A stretch of 64,000 bases of DNA, taken from contig CAXKWD010000007.1 in NCBI GenBank assembly GCA_964059195.1, positions 58,777,163 to 58,841,162 on the forward strand, in the 5' to 3' direction. Under the pieces are notes generated by a model, which was not told the DNA's origin, did no database searches, and saw only the letters and a program-made list of their open reading frames with translations. A program made the position numbers and the translations under genes. Shown here piece after piece: positions 1 through 11,716 of this stretch (its first letter is position 1; the number at the start of each line of letters is the position of its first letter). The stretch is from Ectobius pallidus (lineage: Eukaryota > Arthropoda > Insecta > Blattodea > Ectobiidae).

Positions 1-3000
1 CTCGCGTGTTCGTGTGCTTATAATGAGTCTGCAGCTAGAAGCAAAGACGTTCGCTAGAAGTCAAACTGGTAACATCTCCTCTCCACTCTGAGCCCGTTCC
101 GCTGTCCAGGTTCCGGCTCTCTTTAGGCTCAGGTATGCTGTTTTCTGGTGGGTGTTTTGTTTATTTAAATCTGTTTTTCTAATTTTAGTTTTTCAGTATT
201 CAGTCACCAGATTTTCGTTCATTTTCAATATTCTATCGTTTAGTTCGTTTTGGTTTTTAATTGCTTTTGAGATGCTAAACATAACGTGTTTTAGGAAATT
301 CATACATTAATAAAACCAATAGTTTATTTAACAGTATTTATTGCTCTTTTGTATTCTACAAGAATTAATAAAATATATTGACTGTTATTTTCGAGTTTTC
401 CTTTAAATAAAACTTTTCCTGTGTTGAAAGCATATGACTTATTGGTAACCAAACTCCAGTACAGTTATAAGGAAACTTTTTTGTGGTAAGGGAGGGATGT
501 CACGTTGCAAATCGTGATGTACGTAGAAGTGAGTGGACCAGAGGGGAAGCATTTATAAAAAGAGACATTTGAACTTAGATACCGTACCGATCCTCTAAAT
601 TACAGGAAGTAAAGACACAAGCGGGAATGGTTACAAGTTTGAAAATTTGGACCGTTGCATGTGGGAGGAAAAAAGGAAAGGTTTTGGGAAGGCAGGCAGT
701 ACGGTTGAGACGAGAGAGGACTTGCATCGACGTGAGGCCGATGGAAAGGAAGAGGAATTGATAGACAGCTGGAGTGGCGAGCTTGTCTGAAGTTCTGTGA
801 CGGGACGTAAGATTGATGGACATCTAAACCAGCAAAATAGCGACCTGTAGCTTTGGACGCATAGCTATTGGGTTGATTGACACATGACGAAGCCGCCTAG
901 AAGCGAACTGCTTGGAGAGGAAGGATGGTTGAGTCTAACGGTTTTTAGATAGATCAAGATGGAAGCCCGAACCACGACAGAGGAAGGACTGAGAGATGAG
1001 GGAATCGTCGATGGACTTTCACACGCTTGAGTACCGGTACCAAAAACATTACATTCAATAATCTTGAACTTTAAATATAAATTCAATAACAGTTTGTTGG
1101 TTAAATATTTTGGCGAATTTCTAAGTTAAAGCTCAGATACAAATAGCACTTTAATTTTTTATCTTTACAATTAAGACAGCTAAAGCCTAAAAAGTAATTT
1201 AGAACTTAATTATTGAAAAGTGTGTGGTAAGGGAAGTCCAGACTTAATCCTTCCGTCGGGAGTGTTATAAAAAGAAAGGGGAAAAAAGGAATGGGAAGGG
1301 CTAATGAGTAAGAAGGAACCGTTTTTAAGGATCTCTACAGATTTGGGTGTGCATAGGTTGTTAAGACATACTCGAATAAGTTGCTGCTCTTAACTCGTGT
1401 CGCTTAAGTAGGCCTAACACTTTTGCTTTTTAAGACAGGTCATGAGGGGAGTAAGGAAGAAATTATTTGGGGAATAAAAATAATCCTTATTTGGTTTTTG
1501 TTGAGGTTACAGCTGGATATATTGGAATGACGTGCTGGCCTCTAAATTTTCAGTTGTGTTTTTTCTTAATGATCAAGTTAAGAGTGTAGGAGACGGAGAG
1601 AGTGAGAACCCGTAATAGAGGGTCGTAAAATGGAAAAGGAAAGAAATTACACTGGATTCAAATTCACTTTGATGAAGAGAAAATTGTGAAAGAAAAGTTC
1701 ACTTAACAGGGGAAGTTAGGCTAGAAAGGGAATTTGAATAGAAAGAAAACGTTGGGGTTGGGAAAATTAATTTACGCGGGAAGTAGTTTCAAAACGAAAT
1801 TCATAAAGGAATTTAGAAACATAAATTTTCCCTAAATTAAAAGTTATAGAAAAAAGAGAGAAAATGGCATTCTAACAATTGGAAAATAGAAGTTTAATAA
1901 GGAAGTATTATTGGAAATTAAGTTTACGAAAAAGAAACTGGGAGCACAATTTAGTGAAAGTAACATTGGATAAATAGATTGAACTAATTTAGAATTGGGA
2001 TCAGATCAAAGTGAATTTAGATGAGTGAAGTGGTAGGTTATAAGTAAACCAGTTTTGGGAGAAAAAAATAAAAATAATTCTTGTTAATAAAACTTTATAG
2101 AAGTTGTTATTGTAGTGGCACATGGGATATGTCAATGACCCGTGTCTACAAACCATCATAAAAGAAACTAGGAGTAGTCCTATGACAGGCGGAAACTAAA
2201 AGTAAATACATAGTATTGAAAAGATTCAATCAAGTTTCTCGGAGGTCGAGGCGAAAATCCGCTCCACGCGCAGTCTTCGTACTTGTCAGGGACCTTGCCT
2301 TTCTGAGTTTTCAAAATTTGTCTCTTTGTATATATATATATATATATATTTGTTTATCTTTCTTGTTTTCCCGGTTGCAGGGTGAATGTTAGGTTGTCTG
2401 TAAATCAGGACTTAGACATAACTCTGTGCTGGAGGCCTATCACAGTGGTTAAGTTCTCGGACATAGGCCTAAATTTCATTTCTTTCTACTAGATAATCTT
2501 TAATATTTTTACTTTAAAAAGTCTTCTTCTGACTGGACTGGTATTGACAGAATAAAGTATGATTAAAGTGACAAAGGAATAAAATATTAGGTAATATTAG
2601 TAATAACTATTTATTGCAAATGAAATATTAAATTACACAACATATTAAATTATAGTGAATTTATTGAAGTAAATTCAAATTGTTACAACATTCTAATGAA
2701 GATTAAATGGTTGTAGAATCCAAAATTTCATCTGAAAATAAAGTAAGAACTTGGATTAATAAATTGAATACAAATAAGAAGACCAAGTTAGTGTATGCGA
2801 CTATAATAAAAATGAAATACTAACCTTAAAAATTTGTTGAGTAAAACTGTGAACCATTGGAAACTTCAATTATTAAAACAGAAAAGAATAAATAAATTAT
2901 TGATTCATATTATGATAAATTAAATAAATAATATATAACTTGTTATTAGTTATGTTTGTAAGATATAGGAATATATACTGTTAATTCTTTGAATGGTTGT

Positions 3001-3100
3001 AAGTAAAAGAAAATATATACCCTGTTAATTCTTGTTGTTATGATATGGTATAGTTTAAATAATGTTAATAATTAAAGTTGAAGTAAACTAAAATTTGTTC
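1..3100. other. Gene-free AT-rich stretch
   Basis: No convincing coding region is visible; the short minus-strand frames near 575-1086 show no motif, low-complexity bias or splice context. A (TA)n microsatellite lies at 2329-2349. A partly shared motif, a GGTAAGGGA core followed downstream by TTATAAAAAG, occurs near 484-564 and again near 1224-1275, suggesting degenerate repeat copies. A possible splice donor (CTCAG|GTATG) sits near 131, but no exon could be assigned to it. Confidence 0.6.
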
Positions 3101-3119
3101 ATAGTGTCACAAAGCCCAG

Positions 3120-3433
3120 TCCGCCGGCGTGGTCTTGTGGTTAGCGTCGCTGACTACAGATCCGTCGGCCCGGGTTTGATTCTCGGTACCTCCTCGGATT
3201 TTTCTGAGGTAGGGAGGTCTGGCAGGGGTGCACTCAGCCTCGTGATTCAAATTGAGGAGCTACTTGATAGAGAAGTAGCGGCTCCGGTCAAGAAAACCAC
3301 CAATAACGGCCGTGGGTGTCGGCATGCTGACCACATGCCCCCCAATCCTGCCATCTGCCTACGGGAGATGACGCAGCGGTCGGGTGGTAGGCCAAGTCCC
3401 TCCAGGGATGTAGCGCCACGGAGTTTAGTTTTA
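3120..3433 (+). mobile_element. tRNA-derived SINE (family 1), full-length with TSD
   Basis: This is a 314-bp insertion inside the solo LTR, flanked by an exact 14-bp duplication GTCACAAAGCCCAG (3106-3119 and 3434-3447). The 5' part resembles a tRNA: an A-box-like GTGGTTAGCG and a B-box-like GGTTTGATTC around 3172-3182. The tail ends GAGTTTAGTTTTAG. Its 3' half is related to the fragment at 7241-7368, so this is a repeated family. It inserted after the LTR itself. Confidence 0.85.
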
Positions 3434-3698
3434 GTCACAAAGCCCAGGATTCGCCCAGAAAGCGCCAGAATGACAGACTTCTAGAAAGATCGCGCTCCCC
3501 TATTGGACGAGTGGGAGGCGACCGCCGATGGGCGCGGCCTACTGTAAAGCACGGCACAGTGAGTGGGCTGGGCGCGCTCGTGGGAGGGGCCGCAGTAGGG
3601 GCTACGTACTCAGGGGTGTGGCGGCTCACCGCGCGGGCATTCTAGACTCCACGAGGGCAGAACTTTCGAGACATTGGCTCCAGAGTATTCGTCGGGAC

Positions 3699-3743
3699 TA
3701 TATAAGGGGGCGAGCAAGGCGACGCGGGCAGTTCAGTTCAGTT
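3699..3743 (+). promoter_or_regulatory. Core promoter of the solo LTR
   Basis: TATATAAG at 3699-3706 is followed about 30-36 bp downstream by two overlapping TCAGTT motifs (3733-3743), the classic arthropod initiator. The spacing fits Pol II initiation inside an LTR. Downstream DNA is rich in short GTCAGT/GGAC repeats, as in an R/U5 leader. Confidence 0.6.
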
Positions 3744-4645
3744 CGTGAAGAGTCAGAAAGTCAGTCAGAGAGACAGTCAGTCGAGGTGAGTAACAGCAAC
3801 GGCCAGTCAGAGGGAGTCGGTCCGCGAGGAGTGATGAGCCAGTCAATGGGAGAACAGTCAGTCCATAACAGTCAGTAACAGCGGGAGAGAGTCAGCGTCA
3901 GAGTGTGAACTGGACGGAGAGCACTGATCAGCGCGACCTCAAGTAAGTGTGGCTTGAGGAGCTGAGGACCTGGACGGAGTGAACCGATCAGCGCAGCTGA
4001 GGACTGGGGAAGCTGAGGAGCCAGTGACCGGAGGGACTAGTCAACGGAGGGACCCGCGAACGGAAGACCTAGTCAACGGGGAACTAGTGACCGGAGAGAA
4101 GGGTGAACGGAGGAACTAGTGAACGGAAGAGCTGGTGAGCTGATCTGGACTGGACTGAAACAGGGCTGTGACGTGGAAGTGAGCACCGGACAGAAGAGTG
4201 ATTTGGAGAACACTCAGTAGTTTCTGGCTGTATTGACAACTGTTATAGGAAATAAAGAAACCTCCATCCTTCAATTAGAAACTCGGTGTTCTGATTTCGA
4301 ACCCCGACAATAGTTACTGTCTAATTTGCTATTTATTAATACAAATTCTGTATAATGTGTTGAAAACTGTTTTCTCTTTCTGAAGTTGAAATTATAAGCA
4401 CTCTTAAACACTACTGAACCCTCCCTTTCTCCACTGTAGCTATAGTTAATAGGAAAGCTAGCTGAGTATTAACTTATATTGGAAGAACTTAATTCTGTGG
4501 TATAGAATTAAAAATAATGGAATTGTTCAGTTATAGTTTAATTGGTTTTAAGTATGGAGGTGCTCAAAAATAGAAAAGTCCACAATAAAAGAGAGAAAAA
4601 GAAGAAAGAGTTAAAGAATAAATATTGGGAAAAAAATAGCTATTT

Positions 4646-4749
4646 ATGTATCAAGTACGCAAAATAACGCTTTAGCGGACGAATCTAGTATAGCGGCCGA
4701 GGCTGAAATACTGGATGAGTCCGCTAAAGTTTTTGCGTACGTGGTGCAT
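4646..4749. repeat. Hairpin-forming inverted repeat A
   Basis: Left arm 4655-4680 (GTACGCAAAA ... CTTTAGCGGAC) pairs with right arm 4719-4740 (GTCCGCTAAAG ... TTGCGTAC), with a small internal insertion in the left arm. Weaker pairing extends outward to about 4646 and 4749. Inside lies a second stem, CTAGTAT / ATACTGG (4684-4690 with 4708-4714), so the whole could fold as one long interrupted hairpin. The motif GTCCGCTAAA is shared with hairpin B 0.7 kb downstream. It is probably a tiny foldback element; no coding potential. Confidence 0.6.
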
Positions 4750-5360
4750 ACAATATTTTTTAGTAAAAGTTCTATAAATTATATGAAATAAAACAAAAAT
4801 ACCGTAATTAATTAAAATGAAAGGCAATCAGTCATTTCTTTAAGTTATATTGCCATGGCCATCTAGATCATAAAACAACAATGACCGTATGTACCAATAA
4901 CAAAAGGGGTAGTATAGATGCATAATATATGAATCCCTTGTTTGTAAAAGATATTGCATACCAACTAGTATTTATGAAAAGCTTGTGAAAATATAAATGA
5001 TAATACCGAGGAAATTTCAATCCAAGCCAGAAACATTGAATTGGAGCTGCTACCAGCAACTTCACGACAGAAATAGGCTATGAGAAGGGATATATTACGG
5101 CATTTAAATGCTGTTCGTCCATGGTAAGGAATGTTTTTCATGTGAACCAAAATGTGAAAAGTTGTTGTCTTATATTTGTTGTCATGTGATGAAGTGGGCT
5201 ACCGTGTTTTGCGAAAAATCCTGGTAAAGTTTCTGATTATCATAAATAAACGTGTTGGCTTAAATTTGTTGTTTTATGACCAATTATATGCGTAAATCCA
5301 TGTTAAAGTTGGTGTGACTGGTCAATGCCGTCTGGGTTTTGTTTATAGATTGCCATGACG

Positions 5361-5437
5361 ACTTTAAAGGACAAGGCCGCTAAAATTGCATTTTGAATGC
5401 ACTTTTATGCAATTTTAGCGGACTTGTCCTTTAAAGT
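5361..5437. repeat. Hairpin-forming inverted repeat B
   Basis: Two 30-nt arms (5361-5390 and 5408-5437) are complementary at 29 of 30 positions around a 17-nt loop. The arms begin ACTTTAAAGGACAAG and carry the CCGCTAAA motif also found in hairpin A. The near-perfect arms in otherwise diverged DNA imply recent origin or some constraint. Confidence 0.7.
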
Positions 5438-7240
5438 GAAGCTTTTCGGCGTGTTACCAGTCCGATAAGCAGCTGTTTTAGAGAGCATGTACTAAAAAAG
5501 TATTTACGAGAGTTAATGGTGGTGAGTAAATTTGGGAACTCCCTGTAGTATTTGTTGGGTATGTTTATATTCTTCAGTTATGGTCACATAGGTAAAGGAA
5601 TGTTTAACAAGATATAGATCTGCACTATTAGGTCATTACCACAGATTCCAATTGTGAAACTTGAGTAAGTAAGCATACAGTGAATACTATATTATGTATA
5701 TGAAAAAGAAAGTGAATACTTCAAATTTGGAAAAGTCCCTCACAATTCTAACATGTTCACCAATAATTTTTATTATAATATGTGGGTTCCTATTTTATCA
5801 TAATTTTTTTTACCACTACAAACCATTTTTAAGTATACATTATTCTACACTTCTCTTTTCGTGTTTATTATTTAAATAAATTAATTTGAATTACAACTCT
5901 TTGCAAAGCTAGAGCACACCATGCTAGGGTACTTCACAACACAATCTTTGGTATTAGAATACAAATAATATAATTTGTATGTGTAGCATTTCAATTTACC
6001 CACACACTCAATGAAATATTTCAACATTTGGCACACCACAGACCAAATTAGAGGTCAAGAAAAACTTATTACACTTGAATGTACAAAATGAGGTACGATA
6101 GACAGACAGAGATGTCATTTTAAAATCTGGATTCACGGGAACCAGTTCCAGATGTTATAAGGCACTCTTTCCAATCTTGCACTGCTTCTTAAGCAAAGCA
6201 TCTATGTGGACCACTAAACTTTGTCTACTGGTCCATGCTTTCTCACCCATTCTCCCTGTAGTAGCCCTTATTCCATAAGTTATACTGTAAAATTTTTGTT
6301 TTAATAAATTAAACTTCAAATTCAGCATAATTTCCATAAAAGTACTGTAATATATTTAATTCCTACTTATAACAAATTAATTAACATTTCATGCTTTTAA
6401 GGAACAAATATTTTGAAAATTTATGAATAATGAATTTCTATGCTGGTGAAAGAAAGCTAACTCAACATAAATGCAAAAAAGAGAAGTCACTTTTTGAATG
6501 TGTCTGCCGACTTGAAATAACTCGACAGTGGAAAGGAAAACGCTTGCAATCTTAATATTTTAACTGGACAAAATTTATTGATAGCAGCAAAGACTCTTTG
6601 CATACTAATATCATCACTGAACTTGATGAATTTCCAATAACTTCCAATAAAACAGATAAAAATTGTTTTTCTGCTCTTTGTGTTCAGAGTACAGTTCTGG
6701 ATTGTGTTATTAAACCAGTACAGTGTAGTAGAGTACTTACTATCTTTTCTATTATGATTACAAAATGCAAAGAAAATTAAAATTTGTACAAAAAAATTAA
6801 TATTATTGAAGATGTGCAATAAACTCCGGTCTGTGGCATTAAATTATATACATTTCTGTGCATCATTTTAAAGTAAATCACTATTTATGGGGGAAAATTT
6901 CAGTTTCACTGAGTTTCATTAGAAAGGGGGCTTTACTGTGCATTTGCCTCAGCCTATGGCATCTATCTATTTCCAATCAGTCAGTGATTCTAAGATGAAC
7001 AAAATACAGAGACTTGGTTCAAAATAATACCAAGCTCACTTATATACCATATATAAATAAATGAATAAACAAAATCTTAGCACATATAAAAACAGTTAAA
7101 ATGATTAGGAAATGAAAAATAAGGCATAACAAATACATTTTTGCATAGGCAAATGTTGAATTTTTCTTACAAAGTCTGGAAATGTACCTGAAATGTTTCT
7201 TCTAATTTTATATTTCATATTTAAACTATATTTTTATATT

Positions 7241-7368
7241 TGGGTGTTGGCATGTTGATCCTATGCCCCTCAATCCAGTCGTCTGCCTATGGTAGATGAC
7301 GCAGCGGTTGGGTGATAGGCCTTGTCCCTTCAGGGATGTAACACCACAGAGTTTTAGTTAGTTTTAGC
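7241..7368 (+). mobile_element. 3' fragment of SINE family 1
   Basis: This aligns with the 3' half of the SINE at 3120-3433: the GATGACGCAGCGGT core, the CCCT(T/C)CAGGGATGTA block and the GAGTTTTAGTT tail are in the same order. The tRNA-like head is absent, so this is a 5'-truncated copy. Confidence 0.75.
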
Positions 7369-8529
7369 TTGTACTGCACTTTTATTTGTATGGCGTCTCT
7401 ACGCATAAAGCTTTGTTTCACCACCAGTCATGGTGGACCACGTGGATAAGAAAGCATTTTTTTGGTGTCATTTTCCTTTCATTACAGCTTGGCTACTGTT
7501 ACACTATGCACAGTATAAGTATTAATACAGTAAGGAAACTAAGTGTTAAAAGTCCTATGACAACATGTTAACTGGATGACGCTAGTACTCCATGCGGCAA
7601 GTAACTAAAACTACAATCTCACTACATCAAATGACTTGAAAAAAAATACATGAACACATCACAAACTATGTTATATTAAGAGAGAAAAATGCACAATATT
7701 CTTTAAATAAAATATTAAATAAAATAAATATTAATTGCAAATCTGGATTTTAAATTTAAGAAATAATAAAACATTTAGGGCCTATTATATTCTAGTTAAG
7801 AACAGGTAAACCATACCTAAATAGGCTACTGTTAAGAACATAAAAAATATTATGTTAAAGTAAGAAAAAACATAACCACACCAGAACACGTGTGAAGATT
7901 AAGCCTACAATAAATATTATGCATTTATGTTCTTACCTTTCTGGATCTTTTGGAAACATGTAGAAATGCAATTCAGGATTTCTTTTATTATTATTATTAC
8001 TGCCACTTACAGCAGGGCAATACGGTCCTTTCCAAACACGCTTATTCTAATAAATACAACACTCCTATTTATTTATATACTTCCCGCAGTAGTTACTGTG
8101 GTGTTAGCTTATGGCCACTATGATTGCTATGCGCATATTTGTCTGGAAAAGAACGGACTGAGTTTTGTTACTGTATTAATATGTATACTGTGGCATCATG
8201 TTATATTGAGCCGATATGGTACAAAATATCAAAATTGAGATGAGAGGAGTCCAGTATTCAAATAATACCCGCATCTCAGTTTTTTGTTAGCGATTTTTTT
8301 TAAAAGTATGCAGGTAGTATTCGAGTATAAATGGTATATAACCTAATCTTACAAGTAAAGGAATATTAAAAACAATCTCAAAAGTAAGTGCTCATTGTTA
8401 TTTCTAAATTAATGTAGGAAAGTTAAAACCCAATAGCGAAAGAAATGTAACATCCACCAATTAAGTGAATTAACATAAGAACAGTACAGCTATATACAAT
8501 GACTACTTCATGACTGTGTTATGTCCCAC

Positions 8530-9366
8530 TAGGGTTGGGGTAACAGAATCAAAATATTGATAATGATATTCATATGAATATAGGATTCTGATAACAATAA
8601 CAGTATTATATCAGTAAGAAGACACCAATATTCGATAATATCAAAAATTTTACTAAGATAATAAGTTTGATCCTAGAGCACCCAGAAAACGTTAAATAAA
8701 TAATTCAAGCATGCGAACATTGACAGTTTTGCTGTGTGACATATGGCAACTGACATTGTGCACATGGGTTGTGCATTCATGGTTTCAGTGTGCTCAAGGA
8801 ACAATTAACCTACTGTCGTTTAATGCGAATTTGTACCCTATAGGGATTTAGGGAATGGTTTGGCATCACAGCTTGTTGTTGTTTCTTCTGACAAGTAAGT
8901 GTAACCAAGACACCCTTGTAACAGCAAAACTCAAATTGGCAACCAGAAATGCTCAATACAAGTATAATTAAACATTATACCAGTACTTATGTTTTAATTT
9001 TATTAGTTTTTAACTTGATATTGCTTAAAACATTAACTTGGCCGATTTTTATAAATAAATAATGCTATAATAATATGTTCAAATCCCTCTCTCACCCTCA
9101 ATTTTATTCTTGTTCTTGACTTGAGAAAATCAATATTATCAAAGAGCAATATGAATATCACGGTATTATTGGAACTAAAATATTGAAATAAAAAAAATCA
9201 GATATCAAAGCTAAATATAAAAATTTTGATAACATCAATAATATTATTGAAGAGCAATATCAATATCATGATATTATTGGAACTGAAATATCGATATAAA
9301 AAAAAATCAGATATCAAAGCAAAATATCAAAATTTTGATAGTATCGCTATTGATATTCCATCCCTA
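8530..9366. mobile_element. hAT-type MITE (non-autonomous)
   Basis: The ends are TAGGG(T/A)TGG (left) and its inverse CCATCCCTA (right), and the flanks are GTCCCAC (8523-8529) and GTCCCCAC (9367-9374), a near-8-bp duplication. The interior is very AT-rich with many ATATTGATA-type motifs and no frame for a transposase. TAGGGATGG-type ends with an approximately 8-bp duplication are usual for hAT-derived MITEs; the superfamily is an inference. Confidence 0.55.
9144..9359 (+). repeat. Two tandem 108-bp units inside the MITE
   Basis: The segment starting GAGCAATAT at 9144 recurs at 9252, and the order of motifs (TATTATTGGAACT, ATCAGATATCAAAGC, AAAATTTTGATA) is conserved. It is an internal tandem duplication of the MITE's right half. 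Confidence 0.75.
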
Positions 9367-9521
9367 GTCCCCACCCTAAAACTTTTGTCATTTTGGATAT
9401 ACTTTGTACAATCTGAATGGGTGAAATTAAGTTAAAGTTAGTGGTCCGCACAGATCCATTTTTTCCAATGTCTATCTTTGTTTATCACAGATCACAAATT
9501 GCATCCTTGAACAAAAGATGT

Positions 9522-11445
9522 TCATACTTCAGTAACATTTTCATCTAACTGTTCTCTTAGCATGTGTTCATATTCTGTCAGTTTCTCATGGTTTATATCA
9601 AGGTTGCTATCTTCTGGAATTAACTGACCAGTTTCTGTGTCTTGGAGTTCTGCTTGCTGAATATCACCAGAGTTATTTTCACTAGCAGATAATTCTGTGC
9701 CCGGTGATGGGATGTTTTCTTCATCTGAATTCATTGATCCTTCCCCTCTTTTGGGTAGAATACTGCTGCCTTCAGACTGTTCATCTTCAAGCATTAGTTT
9801 TTCCTTTGCAATTTTTATTGCTTCTTTTATTGATTTACGTCTCCGTTGAGCACTAAATGTTTCGCTGTTATCTGGCTGTGTTTGTAACTCTTCCCTTATT
9901 GTTTCTTTCGCTGTAGTTTCTTGATTACCTAATTCAAGAACTATTGCTTCATTCTCTTCCTCTAGGTCAAGTCTGTCTTTGTAGATCGGATCACCTTTCA
10001 CTAAATTTATATTTAGATTTGTTTGCTCAGTTTGTGAAAGAATTGCACCTTTTTCTTCCATTCCTATCTTTGTAAATTTTTTCTTGGGCCTTGATAATTT
10101 TACAGGTAAGTCTGTTCCTGCTGTTTCTGTATCACTTAATTCATCCTCTTCAATAGCTGTCTTTTTTTCAAGTTTCTTTTTCTTAGCTTTGGTTGACTTA
10201 GTTGGCAAATCACTTATCATATTTGAACCTTCTGGATTTTCCAAAGAAATATCTGATTCTGGGGTCACATTGGTTTTTACATTATTAGAAATACTTTGTT
10301 GTTTATCTCCTTCTTTTATATTTGTGTCTTTGGGCGTTAATTCCTCTTTTAGTTCTGGATTAGATACTTTGCTTTCTGATGCATCTTCAAATATTTCAAA
10401 CTCGTTGGGTATAATCCGTCCACCTGATACCATAGTTTCATCAGTTCGAGGAACCTCTTGATTCAAGCTTTTTTCTTGCGTTTTTTCTTTTTTTTTTCCT
10501 TTCTTTGTTTTTGAAATACTTGTTTCTGACTGTGATTTTTGTTGGGACGTATTTGTGATTCCAGTCTCTTCTTCTAATAGGTTAGCTGTTTCATTTAATC
10601 CTGGTTTTGTTTCATACTCGCTATATATATCAGTAAGATCTGAAATTTTTTCTGATTTCTCATCTATTTCTTCAATTTCATTTTCTTTATCAACTGCAGG
10701 AAATTCTGGTTCTTGTTGAAGATTTTCTGTTTCTTCTATTTGTGTACCCTCGTTGATCTTATTCTTTTCAACATCCTTATACTGCTTTATAATTTTTTTA
10801 ATATTTTTTTTCACAATTCCTGTTTTTGGAAATATTCTTGCTTTATTTTCAGCCCTACTCAACTCCTTAATTAAATCTTCTCGTGACATACGCATTAATT
10901 TTGACAAATGTACTTCTTCTTCAATATCTTCTGTAGGCTCTATGTTAAGATCTATAACCACAGATTCTTCATGCTCATCTTCTTCAAATTCTGGGAAGTC
11001 AGGCTTGTCAATTTCAAAGTCTACAACTTTATCTTTATATACTGTTTCATCATCAAAAACATCAATTAGCTCATTTAAATCAAAATCATTTGAGTCTTCA
11101 ATTGCATTTCTCTCTTCATCTGTTTGCAGTTCATCAGAAATTACTGGAATTTCTTCTATTTCTTCAGGTATTTCTTTTCTTGAGAACATTAACTTCAACT
11201 CCTCATCTTCATATGCATCCTTTCTTTTTAATATGGATATTAAAGGTTTCATTTTTATTCTGATTGGCGGAAAAGTATTATAATTGAAAGCTATATGAGA
11301 GAAACCTTCAACTGAATCCAAAATTTCATGTGTTTTTAAATATGGTTTTAAGTTTTGAGAATATTTGCTTTTTGCTTCTATAAGCAAATGTGTAAATCGC
11401 ATAATTTCTTCTCCACCTTTTGTTAGGTTTTCTGCCTTGCTATAC
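9522..11445 (-). CDS. ALG12: ALG12 terminal exon with a long acidic C-terminal extension
   Basis: Last exon of ALG12, the GT22-family dolichyl-P-mannose:Man7GlcNAc2-PP-dolichol alpha-1,6-mannosyltransferase of the ER membrane, which adds the eighth mannose to the N-glycan precursor. The acceptor is TTTTTTCTAG|G at 11445/11446. The first G completes an Arg codon begun in exon 15503-15748, and the frame continues YSKAENLTKGGEEIMRFTHL. That matches the family's post-WR segment up to about KMKPLISILKRK. The exon then continues for about 560 residues that are highly charged (E, D, K) and S/T-rich with no membrane segment or recognised domain, ending at the stop at 9522. The mammalian protein stops near the start of this extension. 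The ATG at 11402 is internal, not the true start. The extension could be a lineage-specific tail or a fusion; I do not recognise it. Confidence 0.85.
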
Positions 11446-11716
11446 CTAGAAAAAAGTAGACAATATTAAGTTTATATATTACAACAATAATAAAATGAAT
11501 AATAAAAATGAAAATTTAAACTATTGATATAAAATAAGAACAAAGATTCACAGAGTAAAACAAATCTTGTTCCAGTTTAAAACCTATGGGCAAAACCTAC
11601 AACAAAATATTATGTTATATCTTTAATGTATGTTTCTTTATTTTTGCATCTGGTTTTTCAAGTCAGGTTATTAAAAGAAAATATTGGGTAAAATTTGTAG
11701 ATATTTCCCTCTAGAA

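Larger units (their letters stand above)
3105..4309 (+). mobile_element. Solo LTR of an LTR retrotransposon, interrupted by a SINE
   Basis: The block begins TGTCACAAAG and ends CCCCGACA, so it has TG...CA termini, and it is flanked by an exact 4-bp duplication ATAG (3101-3104 and 4310-4313). It contains a TATA box and initiator-like sequence near 3700-3743 and AATAAA at 4251-4256 shortly before the 3' end, which is the expected U3-R-U5 order. No gag-pol and no second LTR are nearby, so it is a solo LTR left by recombination. Without the SINE and its target duplication it is about 877 bp. A 4-bp duplication fits the Gypsy group, which is an inference. The strand is assigned from the TATA-to-poly(A) direction. 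Confidence 0.8.
4750..8529. other. Gene-free interval
   Basis: Apart from hairpin B and the SINE fragment at 7241-7368, no gene is supported. Short frames such as 7927-8238 lack codon bias, motifs or splice context. A minus-strand frame at 6155-6284 preceded by TTTTACAG is discussed as a weak exon candidate. Confidence 0.5.

Noticed and set aside
4655..4740. Hammerhead ribozyme in hairpin A (CTGGATGAGTCC ... GGACGAA)
   Set aside because: The core has an extra G (CUGGAUGA), the order would require a permuted form with two further helices, and only one inner stem can be drawn.
7927..8238. 103-residue hydrophobic frame
   Set aside because: It has no motif, splice context or neighbours; AT-rich DNA readily gives such Ile/Phe-rich frames.
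10084..11283. Plus-strand frames of 125 and 176 residues rich in Ser and Phe
   Set aside because: They are antisense shadows of the ALG12 terminal exon, with composition explained by its Glu/Lys codons.
9522..11402. 626-residue frame as a stand-alone gene
   Set aside because: The ATG is internal. An acceptor at 11446 and phase-matched continuity with the ALG12 exon at 15503-15748 show it is the terminal ALG12 exon.
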